From Actinomycetota bacterium (lineage in GTDB: Bacteria; Actinomycetota; Actinomycetes; S36-B12): 35,612 bases of DNA. A model generated the notes under the pieces. That model saw only the letters and a list, made by a program, of their open reading frames with translations, did no database searches and was not told the DNA's origin. Location of the stretch: assembly GCA_016717115.1 (NCBI GenBank), contig JADKGE010000014.1, positions 1 to 35,612 on the forward strand, read 5' to 3'. The stretch's first letter is position 1. Each line of letters starts with the position of its first letter. The position numbers were made by a program, and so were the translations under genes. Below, piece by piece: positions 9,494 through 16,885 of the stretch.

Positions 9494-10291
9494 ATGCACG
9501 CCATCACGATCACCGACATCCTCACCGCCCTGCGCCACACCGACCCCGACACCCTCGCCGCCGCGATCTACGCCGACAACGACCCGCGCCTCCTCGACGC
9601 GCTCGCGACCACACTCGAAGGCGCCGCCGGCCGCACCGCCGCCCACCCGCACCCCGACGTGATCCGCGAGGCCGACGCCCTGCTGTTCGAGGTGCTGCGC
9701 TGGCCCGTCGCCGACGCCCTCCCCGACGGCCACCACCTCCCCACCGCGAGCGAGGTCGCCGCCGCCCGACAGATCACCGTCCCCGAGGCTCAGCGCCTGC
9801 TGCACCGCATCGCCGCCACCGAGCACGTCGCCGCCACCCGGCTGCTCGACTCCGGCGCCGAGCCGAACTTCACCCCCGAACAGGCCCAGGTCACCGCCTG
9901 CATCACCGACCTCGTCGACAACGGGCGCGTCCCCACCCGCGCCGCTGTCCGCGCGCACGCCCTCGACCTCGCCCGACAGGCGATGCGCCCCGGCGACGGC
10001 GCCGAACCCGTCATCGCCGGGCGTGGCCGGCTGCCGGCGCGGATCCTCAGCCCCTCACCGATGGCACTCGTCCCCGGATGGCTGGACCGGATGGACGCCG
10101 ACCCGCCCCTGACCGGACTCCTCGACGACCGCATCACCCGACTGCTCGCCGTCAAGACCGCGATGGGCACCGCCGCCCGCCAGCACACCACCGCCCTGAT
10201 CGCCGTCGAGCACGCCCGCGCCACCGGCAACACCGCGCAGCCACCAGGCCCCGCGACGCCAGCACCGCTGCAGCACCGGATGGCGGTGTAG
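9494..10291 (+). CDS. Hypothetical protein (265 aa)
   Basis: 265 aa, not recognised. ATG at 9494 follows a strong AGGAGG (9484-9489). The protein is helical with short repeated acidic/Ala-rich stretches. Residues about 70-120 (TASEVAAARQITVPEAQRLLHRIAATEHVAATRLL) read like a winged-helix or HTH segment, and 125-165 (FTPEQAQVTACITDLVDNGRVPTRAAVRAHA) like a second helical DNA-binding candidate, but no family match is claimed. It ends 2 nt before the excisionase-like gene, so the two are probably co-transcribed, pointing to a role in element maintenance or regulation. Confidence 0.72.
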   Translation: MHAITITDILTALRHTDPDTLAAAIYADNDPRLLDALATTLEGAAGRTAAHPHPDVIREADALLFEVLRWPVADALPDGHHLPTASEVAAARQITVPEAQRLLHRIAATEHVAATRLLDSGAEPNFTPEQAQVTACITDLVDNGRVPTRAAVRAHALDLARQAMRPGDGAEPVIAGRGRLPARILSPSPMALVPGWLDRMDADPPLTGLLDDRITRLLAVKTAMGTAARQHTTALIAVEHARATGNTAQPPGPATPAPLQHRMAV

Positions 10292-10293
10292 CC

Positions 10294-10515
10294 ATGAGCC
10301 AGACCACGACCGACCTCGATCCCGGCTTGGGCATCGTGCCGCGCGCCCTGTTCACCGCCGATGAGATCGCCAAGGCGCTGTGCATCTCGCGAACCCTCGT
10401 CCGGCAGCTCACCACCAAGGGCGAGATCCCGTGCCGGCGCATCGGCCGCCTGGTCCGCTACACCCAGGCCGACATCGACGCGTTCGTCGACAGCCGCGAG
10501 AACCACGCCCTCTGA
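10294..10515 (+). CDS. Excisionase-like helix-turn-helix protein
   Basis: 73 aa. Residues about 19-69 (LFTADEIAKALCISRTLVRQL...GEIPCRRIGRLVRYTQADIDAF) fit the winged HTH of the MerR/excisionase (HTH_17) family: an AD(E)IA helix, a recognition helix, then the G-RLVRY-wing. Such proteins direct integrases toward excision by bending DNA, and may also act as repressors. It lies 2 nt after the 265-aa gene and 125 nt before the integrase, the usual place for a recombination directionality factor. Role is inferred from fold and position. Confidence 0.87.
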   Translation: MSQTTTDLDPGLGIVPRALFTADEIAKALCISRTLVRQLTTKGEIPCRRIGRLVRYTQADIDAFVDSRENHAL

Positions 10516-10640
10516 CGCCCTCGCCTGTCCACAGCGACCGAAATCGCGTACTTCATCCACACGCGCGGCCGCGAAGGCCCACCTCGGGCCCATGCACAAG
10601 AACCATCGCCGAGAGGCGCAACCAGACACCGGAGGTAGTC

Positions 10641-11972
10641 ATGACACGACGCAAGGGCGGATTCGAAGGATCGGTCCGCGAGGACCCCAAGGGATCCGGG
10701 TCCTGGCAGGGGAGACTGCCCATTCGCCTTGACCCGCACCGCCGCGCCGTGCCCGGACGCTACGACTCGGAGATCGAATGCCGGCGCGCCCTCAACGAGA
10801 CCATCGCCGACATCGACCGCGGCCGCAAGGTCAAGCCGACAGGCAAGCCCGGCGACCCCGTGCGTCGCCTCCGGGACGTCGTCACTGAGTACATCGAGGA
10901 CCGACGCAACGACGGCATGGACCCCATCGCCCTCAATACTGTCCGCGACTACCGCGAAGTCCTCCAGCACGTCATCACCCACCCCTACGCCAACCTCGGC
11001 AAAGTGCCGATCAACAAGATCGACGGCCCCACCCTCGACCTGTGGCTTCGACAGATGCGCGACGTTGGTGTCGCGCACCGCCGCGCCACCAAGGCCTTCG
11101 CCATCGTCCGCGCCACCCTCGCCTGGGAAGTCCGCAAGGGCCGCCTCGCCGTCAACCCCGCCCGCGAAGTGCGACGGACCAGCACCAAGAAGGGCCGCAG
11201 CCAGCGTCAGACCGCGGACCCCGTCCTCCTCCCCAGCTGGGGAGAGCTCGCGGAACTGGCCAGCAACCCGCCGCTACTGGACGACCGGCTCCTCATCCTC
11301 ACCATCGCGTGGGGCGGCCTGCGCTGGAGCGAAGCCGTCAGCCTCGCCGTCTCCGACGTGTGGCCCAGCCGCCCGCGCCTGAGCGTGCGCCGCATCTTCG
11401 CCTGGGACGCGGCCTCCGCCACCTGGGAGGTCGAGGAGGTCAAGGGCGGGCTCGCGGAGACCATCCCCCTGCCCACACCGCTGTGGGAGGCGCTTCTTGA
11501 GCTCGCCTCGACGCGGGAGGTCGAGGACCGACTCGGCGGAGACTTGCTGTTCAAGCCCACTCGCTTCGGCCGCGGGATGAAGCCCACGATGACGATCGAT
11601 CACTCCGACTGGTCCAAACGCGTGTGGTACCCAGCCCGCAAGGCAGCAGGGCTCGTCGGCGACCCGGCCCTGCCCGAACTCGACCCACGTCGACGCGCCC
11701 TCCACATCAAGGATCTCCGCGCCTACGCGGCCAGTGTCGTCGTCGACAGCGGTGGCACGCAGTACGAAGCCGCTGCGCTCCTGAGACACGCCGACGTGCG
11801 CACCACCAACAAGTACTACGCCCGAGCCCAGGACGAACGCAGCCAGGATCCCGCCCGCGCCAAACTGCGACTCGACCTCCAGCTCACACTCCCGGAGCGC
11901 ATCGACGCCCTGTGGCTCGCGTGGTGTCGCGCGTACCCCGAGCGAACTCTCTCCCTACTCCTGCTGCCCTGA
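10641..11972 (+). CDS. Tyrosine recombinase (phage-type integrase)
   Basis: 443 aa from ATG 10641, preceded by GGAGGT. Domains: an N-terminal AP2-like arm-binding segment (GGFEGSVREDPKGSGSWQGRL..., about 5-65), a SAM-like core-binding domain (about 78-175), and the catalytic domain (about 195-405). The catalytic set is visible: Arg228 (GGLRWSEA), Lys268 (VKGG), Lys357 and Arg360 in KDLR (Lys replaces the more common His), His383 (LLRHADVRTT) and Tyr392. All needed residues are present, so it should be active. It presumably acts at the 3' end of tRNA-Lys, which lies 2 kb to its right with the 3' end facing the element. The C-terminal 40 residues past the tyrosine are longer than usual. Confidence 0.95.
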   Translation: MTRRKGGFEGSVREDPKGSGSWQGRLPIRLDPHRRAVPGRYDSEIECRRALNETIADIDRGRKVKPTGKPGDPVRRLRDVVTEYIEDRRNDGMDPIALNTVRDYREVLQHVITHPYANLGKVPINKIDGPTLDLWLRQMRDVGVAHRRATKAFAIVRATLAWEVRKGRLAVNPAREVRRTSTKKGRSQRQTADPVLLPSWGELAELASNPPLLDDRLLILTIAWGGLRWSEAVSLAVSDVWPSRPRLSVRRIFAWDAASATWEVEEVKGGLAETIPLPTPLWEALLELASTREVEDRLGGDLLFKPTRFGRGMKPTMTIDHSDWSKRVWYPARKAAGLVGDPALPELDPRRRALHIKDLRAYAASVVVDSGGTQYEAAALLRHADVRTTNKYYARAQDERSQDPARAKLRLDLQLTLPERIDALWLAWCRAYPERTLSLLLLP

Positions 11973-12400
11973 GGTCACCGTCCTGCAAGCCGGGCCGCCC
12001 CTGCGACTCATGCCCGTTGCTTGCCCTCCGGGAGTCCCCGCGGCAGACTCCTGTAGGTCAGCGAGGCAGCTGATCCGACGACATCGGCGCGGCCGAACAA
12101 CGCGCGAGTGGAAACTGAGTCCGCCTGATCTGGCATCCTCACCTTGGTGTCGAGACCCCCTCCTGCGTTTGGTCTGGGGACTGTCCGCAATCGACTAACT
12201 TCAACCCCCGCGACTTGATCAGCGCGGCTGGCATTCCCGACTTCGACTCGCTGACACCCGTGATCGCGCAATACAACGAAGCCTCTCGACCACATCGCCC
12301 CCACCGATGCTCACCCTTCGTAGGACAGGAAATCAACGCGGTGTCACACGTCCTTGAGACAGTGGAAGAGCGGGATTGGCCCGCATGAAATGGGGGAGTC
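11973..12400. other. Intergenic region after integrase
   Basis: No supported gene in 428 bases. Base composition falls clearly below that of the integrase and stays lower to about 14,020. Short open frames on both strands lack ribosome sites and family resemblance. No strong hairpin was recognised after the integrase stop. Confidence 0.5.
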
Positions 12401-12628
12401 ATGAAGGTCATTGGCGTGTTCCTGCTGATCGGCAGCGCCCTGTTTGGGTTCATGACGCTGTCGGAGTACTCGCGGTATCAGAGTCTGGTCGCGGACGGGA
12501 ACCCGTTCGCCGGTCTGGTGTCGAACTCGTACGTGTACTGCGGCGGGATTGCGATGACGGCCCTGCTGACCGGGATCGGCTTCTTGATCGCACCAGGAAT
12601 GCCGACGGTGGTCGGTAGCGGTGCCTGA
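12401..12628 (+). CDS. Small two-helix membrane protein
   Basis: 75 aa. ATG 12401 follows GGGGGAG at 4-5 nt. Two hydrophobic helices are visible: residues about 3-20 (VIGVFLLIGSALFGFMTL) and about 46-66 (YCGGIAMTALLTGIGFLIAP), joined by a polar loop with tyrosines. No family recognised. It stands alone in the low-GC tail of the element. Possible roles (superinfection exclusion, toxin) cannot be told from sequence. Confidence 0.65.
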   Translation: MKVIGVFLLIGSALFGFMTLSEYSRYQSLVADGNPFAGLVSNSYVYCGGIAMTALLTGIGFLIAPGMPTVVGSGA

Positions 12629-12830
12629 TCGCAACCCCTATGAGTACATGGTGTGGGCTGAGAAGATTTGGGTGGCCCATTCCCCGCCGACTCCTCAGAT
12701 GCCGCCCGCTTCCTACGGCGAGGTGGCTGTTCGAAGGGGGTGAGAATCCTGGCGAGGTGGCGTCACTTCATCGAGGACTGCCAGCGGGGTCGGGCTCGTC
12801 CATAGCCGCGCCAACGGGCACACTCTGAGC

Positions 12831-12920
12831 ATGACTGAGACCCGACAGACCGGTGACCCCAAGCACACCTGCAGCCACTGCGGCAACGACAAGGCCTACT
12901 GCACCTGCGAGTCGAAGTAG
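12831..12920 (+). CDS. 29-aa Cys-rich miniprotein
   Basis: MTETRQTGDPKHTCSHCGND followed by KAYCTCESK. A CxxC pair and a CxC pair within 13 residues, plus two His, could bind one zinc ion. It ends 7 nt before the GTG start proposed for the next gene, so the two may be co-translated. There is no strong ribosome site (only GAGC just before the ATG), so the call rests on the ordered metal motif and spacing. Confidence 0.45.
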   Translation: MTETRQTGDPKHTCSHCGNDKAYCTCESK

Positions 12921-12927
12921 GCCGACC

Positions 12928-13461
12928 GTGGCAAGGAAGGCGCGCCTGCTCCTACAGCAGATCGCCGCAATGGACCACGTCGGCTATGAAATCCAGCGGT
13001 GCGCGGACGCAGCCGACACGCTCCTGCGGCTGCGGCTTACATCCGCATCGGGGGGACCACTCCTCGGGTCAGTGCACGACTCGCACGTCGAATCGATGGC
13101 GATACACGCGCGAAACGCGCGTGAGTTCCTGCTCGACAAGCAGGCTGACGAAAATGCGACGGACCTCTATCGAAGTGACTTCACAGGAGACGGCAGCGAC
13201 TGGGCACCATCCACACAAGCGTCCATCGACGCGGCCGAGCGCCTGCAAGAGCTGCGTTTCGATACGAACACGCAGGTGAGCCACCTCACCTGGGACCGCG
13301 TGGATCGGCCCAAGCGCGCCTGGCGCTACACGGAGATCGCCAGCGACGTCACGACGATCGCCGCCGAATGGGCAGCGTCGCTTCGGGATGAGCTCTACGC
13401 CGCCGTAAGGCCTGCGATCGCCCAAGCAGAGGCGATCGTGGCCTCCTGGCCAAAGGAGTAG
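12928..13461 (+). CDS. Hypothetical protein (177-178 aa)
   Basis: Not recognised. The frame is open from 12,853, but starting there would overlap the Cys-rich miniprotein; GTG at 12928 or ATG at 12970 is preferred. The protein is helical and acidic, with an HVGYEIQRCADAADTLLRLRL segment, a central VESMAIHARNAREFLLDKQAD helix and a C-terminal ASDVTTIAAEWAASLRDELYAAV helix. The middle part (HARNAREFL) resembles a HEPN-like or abortive-infection helical bundle only vaguely. No catalytic motif can be pointed to. Confidence 0.62.
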   Translation: MARKARLLLQQIAAMDHVGYEIQRCADAADTLLRLRLTSASGGPLLGSVHDSHVESMAIHARNAREFLLDKQADENATDLYRSDFTGDGSDWAPSTQASIDAAERLQELRFDTNTQVSHLTWDRVDRPKRAWRYTEIASDVTTIAAEWAASLRDELYAAVRPAIAQAEAIVASWPKE

Positions 13462-14023
13462 GCGTCGTATCGCGGCCGGGTGAGAAGGTCCCCGAATACG
13501 TCGACGGGGGGACTCGGCGTCGACCCTCCGAACACCGGCCGGGACTCGCGCAGTAGATCCTCCGCCAACCCCGTCCTCGCGACGTCGCCCACCCGGCCAC
13601 TGCGGCTCCAGGCCCGGCAGCTGCCGCGCGATCCCCGGTGGTGCGTTGGGTCGCTGATCACCGCACGAACGCGAATGGATCCACGCTCGGTCACGCTGCC
13701 GGACCTTGGGCAGCAGGGCTGACAGCGACTTCCTGCCGCGGGGCGCGGCAGTCCGGAATCAATGGCGGGAGGGAAGTCGACGTGGATCAAGGAGGTTGGC
13801 CTGGAATGGCGGTCCGTGCGCGCGATGGTGACCCGGCATGAGAAGTCCGAATCCGCCACTCGCCCCGGGCCAACCGCCACGGAGTCTCACAGAGAGCCAC
13901 CGAGGCACCTCCAGCATCACCAGAGAAGTAAGGGCGAAGGAAAGGGCGAAAGGCGAGATTTCGTGTCTCGTATGCCTGCACACGAAGCCCGAAAGTCGTT
14001 GCGCCGCAGTGTATTTCAGGAAG
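13462..14023. other. Non-coding right end of the element
   Basis: 562 bases without a supported gene. Open frames on both strands have no ribosome sites, and one simply reads through the antisense of tRNA-Lys. An AT-richer purine tract lies at about 13,920-13,970. The motif at 13,989-14,004 is shared with the flank of tRNA-Phe. The right attachment site of the element is expected at or just left of 14,024. Confidence 0.5.
13989..14004 (-). repeat. Shared tRNA 3'-flank motif, copy at tRNA-Lys
   Basis: On the minus strand this reads GCGCAACGACTTTCGG, starting 20 nt after the tRNA-Lys 3' end. The flank of tRNA-Phe has the same 16-mer with one change (35,375-35,390). Either a common tRNA terminator/processing element or a trace of related integration events. 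Confidence 0.7.
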
Positions 14024-14095
14024 TGGGTCGCCGGGGGCTCGAACCCCGAACCTACGGATTAAAAGTCCGCAGCTCTACCATTGAGCTAGCGACCC
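14024..14095 (-). tRNA. tRNA-Lys (anticodon TTT)
   Basis: 72 nt on the minus strand: acceptor stem GGGTCGC/GCGACCC, D-arm AGCTCAATGGTAGAGC, anticodon loop CTTTTAA with TTT, T-arm containing GGTTCGAGCC, discriminator A, CCA not encoded. Its 3' end points to the integrase side, which makes it the likely attachment gene of the element to the left. Confidence 0.95.
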
Positions 14096-14189
14096 GGACG
14101 AGACGACGATCACCTCCGTGAGCCGTCGCGCTCAGACCCCGCAAGCCTAGAGGCCGCCAACCGGGGCCGGTCGTCTGGGATCAGGGGCG

Positions 14190-15296
14190 TCAAGACGCGT
14201 CCCAGCGGGCCAGCACATCCAGAGGATCCAGCTTGCCGGTAGGCGCAGATGCCTGCGGAGCTCCGGCTGGCGTTCTCGAGAATCGTGGTGCAGGCGCGGC
14301 CTGCTGCACCCCGTCCACCTCGACGTAGGTGCCACGTGCGGCCAGGTGCGGGTGCCGGGCCGCCTCGGCGAACGTCAGCACGGGAGTCACGCACGCATCC
14401 GTCCCGGCGAAGTGCGCCGCCCACTCATCACGGGATCTCGAGGCGAAGGCGGTCACGAAGCTGGCACGCATTCCGGGCCAGCTTGCGCGATCGAGCTGCT
14501 CGCCGACCTCCCCTGCGGCGAGGCCGAGGCCGCTCAGCAGCGCGTTGAAGAAGTGCGGCTCGATTGCGCCCACGGCGACGAAGCGCCCGTCCGCGCAGGC
14601 GTAGGTGTCGTAGAAGGGGGCGCCGCCGTCGAGGAGGTTGTCCCCTCGAGCGTCGGTCCACAGGCCCATGCCGCTCAGCGACAGGACCATCTGCGACGTC
14701 AGCGCGGTGCCGTCCACCATGGCCGCGTCGAGGACCTGGCCGCGTCCCGAGTGCGACCTCTCGAACAACGCTGAGAGGATGCCGACGAGCAGCAGCATGG
14801 ATCCTCCGCCATAGTCGCCAACGAGGTTCAGCGGTGGTGGCGGCGGACTGCCCGCGCGTCCCATGGCGTGGAGGGCGCCCGTCAGGCCCACGTAGTTGAT
14901 GTCGTGCCCGACCTCCTGGGAGAGGGGACCGAAGCCGCCCCAGCCGGTGATCCGCGCGTAGACGAGCCGGGGGTTGGCGGCCATGCACTCGTCCGGTCCG
15001 ATGCCGAGGCGTTCGGCCACGCCGGGCCGCAGGCCCTCGATGAACACATCGGCCCGGCTGGCCAGCCGCAGGACCAGTTCGCGGCCTTCGTCGGACTTCA
15101 GGTCGGCCTCGACCAACGTGCGTCCCCGCAGGACCGCATCGTCCTCGGGGTGGCCGATGGTCAGGTGCCGCCCCTGCGGTCTCTCGATGCGCACGACGTC
15201 GGCGCCCAGGTCGGCGAGCACCATCGCGGCATGCGGGGCCGGCCCAAGCCCCGCCAGTTCGACGACCCTGAGACCGGAGAGCGGTCCCTGTCCCAC
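14190..15296 (-). CDS. CaiB/BaiF family CoA transferase, alpha-methylacyl-CoA racemase-like
   Basis: 368 aa from GTG 15296. The N-terminus (GPLSGLRVVELAGLGPAPHAAMVLADLGADVVRIERP) and GHDINYVGLTGALHAMGRAG are typical of 2-methylacyl-CoA racemases, which epimerise 2-methyl-branched acyl-CoA esters so that they can enter beta-oxidation. Residues matching the active-site set of mycobacterial MCR are present: Arg90, His131, Asp161 (GDYGGGSM) and Glu246 (AIEPHFF). Length fits the racemase branch (about 360). It starts 10 nt after the small secreted protein gene and is likely read with it. Other family III CoA transferases share the fold, so the exact substrate is inferred. Confidence 0.9.
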   Translation of the reverse strand: MGQGPLSGLRVVELAGLGPAPHAAMVLADLGADVVRIERPQGRHLTIGHPEDDAVLRGRTLVEADLKSDEGRELVLRLASRADVFIEGLRPGVAERLGIGPDECMAANPRLVYARITGWGGFGPLSQEVGHDINYVGLTGALHAMGRAGSPPPPPLNLVGDYGGGSMLLLVGILSALFERSHSGRGQVLDAAMVDGTALTSQMVLSLSGMGLWTDARGDNLLDGGAPFYDTYACADGRFVAVGAIEPHFFNALLSGLGLAAGEVGEQLDRASWPGMRASFVTAFASRSRDEWAAHFAGTDACVTPVLTFAEAARHPHLAARGTYVEVDGVQQAAPAPRFSRTPAGAPQASAPTGKLDPLDVLARWDAS

Positions 15297-15306
15297 GCCG
15301 GTCCAG

Positions 15307-15765
15307 CTAGTTCGCGATGGCGGGGAAGTCGCAGAGCGTGTCGGCCGTCGCCCGGCTGGCTTCCGTCATGTAGAGCCAGCAGCGCGACAGCGTCAGACTG
15401 CCGTCGTTGTTCACGTGACCGCGGATGACGTTCTTGTTGTCGATGAAGTTGCCGCCCGGGAAGACGACGCCGAACGACGTCGGATTGCTGTCGTGCGCAA
15501 CGCCGATCTTGATCTTCGGTCCGACCGTGCCGTCGGTGAAGTGGAACTGGATGACGCCGTTGTAGCAGGTGGCCGGCTTGCATGCAGGCGTCAGCGTCAT
15601 CGAGTAGTAGGGGGCGCCGGAGTCGATGACGACGGATGCCGTCTTCCAGGTGCCGCTGATGTCGATGACGTCGACAGGGGCCTTTGCGGCCATCGCGGAC
15701 GGCGCCAGGGCGAGGCTGGCCGCCCCGACGCCGGCAACGGTCATGAGAATGCGGGCTGACTTCAT
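15307..15765 (-). CDS. Secreted hypothetical protein (152 aa)
   Basis: 152 aa with a clear Sec signal peptide: MKSAR, a hydrophobic core (ILMTVAGVGAASLALAPS) and an AMA|AK cleavage site near residue 26. The mature part has four cysteines (CKPATC, CW, C near the end), which may form two disulfides outside the cell. It looks beta-rich with repeated G/N turns. No family recognised, although the DISGTW start and short-strand pattern resemble small DUF2147-like secreted proteins. The ATG follows AGGAGG at 6 nt. It lies upstream of the racemase gene on the same strand. Confidence 0.8.
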   Translation of the reverse strand: MKSARILMTVAGVGAASLALAPSAMAAKAPVDVIDISGTWKTASVVIDSGAPYYSMTLTPACKPATCYNGVIQFHFTDGTVGPKIKIGVAHDSNPTSFGVVFPGGNFIDNKNVIRGHVNNDGSLTLSRCWLYMTEASRATADTLCDFPAIAN

Positions 15766-15821
15766 GTACCCCTCCTGGGCTCCATCGACGAGGTTGCCAA
15801 GGCTACGCGGAAGGCGACGTC

Positions 15822-16655
15822 CTAGTGCCCGAACTCGTCGGAGTCGATCGGAGCCTCCCGGCCGTCCATGCCGTCCAACGCAGCCATGGTCTCCGGACTG
15901 AGTCGGATGCCGGCAGCAGCGAGGTTCTCGCGCAGCCGCACGGGGTCGGACGACTTCGGCACCACCGACAGCCCGTGGGCCAGGTGCCAGGCGAGGACCG
16001 CCTGGGCGGGGGTGCAGCCCTCGCGCTCGGCGGCCGCCAGCACCTCCGGCGAGCGCAGCAGGTCGTTGCCCTGGCCGATCGGGCTCCAGCTCTGGGTCAC
16101 GATGCCGTGCGCGGCGTCGAACTCACGGATCTCCCGACGGGCGACCAGTGGGCTGAGCTGGACCTGGTTGACGTCCGGCGTGACCGACGTCGCCTCGATG
16201 ATCCGGGCCAGGTGCGCGGGCTTGAAGTTCGAGACCCCGATCGCGCGCGCCGATCCGGAGTCGAGGAGGGCGACGAGACCTGCCCATGCCTCGACGTAGC
16301 GGTCCTGGTCGGTGTTGGGCCAGTGGACGAGGAGCAGGTCGATGTAGTCGACGCCTAGTCGCTCCGCACTTCGCTGGAAGGCCTCGCTCACGCCGGCGAC
16401 GCTGTGCCACTCGCGGTTGAACTTGGTCGTGATGAAGAGGTCGCCGCGGTCGACGCCGCTCGCGCGGACCCCGGCCCCGACGCCCTTCTCGTTGCCGTAG
16501 TTCTCCGCCGTGTCGATGAGCCGGTAGCCGCCCGCGATCGCGTCCGCGATGACCCGCTCCGACTCCCGGTCGTCCATCGGCCAGGTGCCGAGCCCGATAC
16601 GCGGCATTTGCGCGCCGTGCGCGAGAGTCACGGTGCCGGCAGCGTCGTGGGTCAT
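15822..16655 (-). CDS. Aldo/keto reductase
   Basis: 277 aa from the ATG at 16655, which follows GGAAGG; the frame is open further upstream but without a better start. NADPH-dependent carbonyl reductase of the AKR superfamily. The catalytic tetrad is present: Asp48 and Tyr53 (RLIDTAENYGNE), Lys78 (TTKFN) and His111 (LLLVHWPN). The C-terminal cofactor-site motif VVPKSSDPVRLRENL is also clear. Sequence style is that of the 2,5-diketo-D-gluconate reductase branch; the physiological substrate is unknown. It runs divergently from the ABC importer genes with 230 nt between. Confidence 0.93.
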   Translation of the reverse strand: MTHDAAGTVTLAHGAQMPRIGLGTWPMDDRESERVIADAIAGGYRLIDTAENYGNEKGVGAGVRASGVDRGDLFITTKFNREWHSVAGVSEAFQRSAERLGVDYIDLLLVHWPNTDQDRYVEAWAGLVALLDSGSARAIGVSNFKPAHLARIIEATSVTPDVNQVQLSPLVARREIREFDAAHGIVTQSWSPIGQGNDLLRSPEVLAAAEREGCTPAQAVLAWHLAHGLSVVPKSSDPVRLRENLAAAGIRLSPETMAALDGMDGREAPIDSDEFGH

Positions 16656-16885
16656 GAGTGCGCCCTTCCTGGGAACGGATGTCGGCCTTGTCGCCGATGT
16701 CGCGATTGTCCTCGATAACGATTCCGCCGCAACATGTTCGTCACGTGGGCATGATCTCATTCGGGTACGAACGAGTTACGTCAGCCGTTGTAGCATGCCC
16801 ATCTACCCCACCCCGCGGAGCGATTCTTCTCCACCCGCCATCGACATCCAGCACGGATGTAGCCGTCCATTCCGGAAGGGAAACA

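Noticed and set aside
13395..13880. 161-aa minus-strand ORF right of the 178-aa gene
   Set aside because: No family resemblance, no ribosome site, and it overlaps the end of a better supported plus-strand gene.
13762..14121. 119-aa ORF crossing tRNA-Lys
   Set aside because: Its end is the tRNA-Lys gene read antisense (the RRGLEPRTYGLKVRSSTIELATR type of artefact); no ribosome site.
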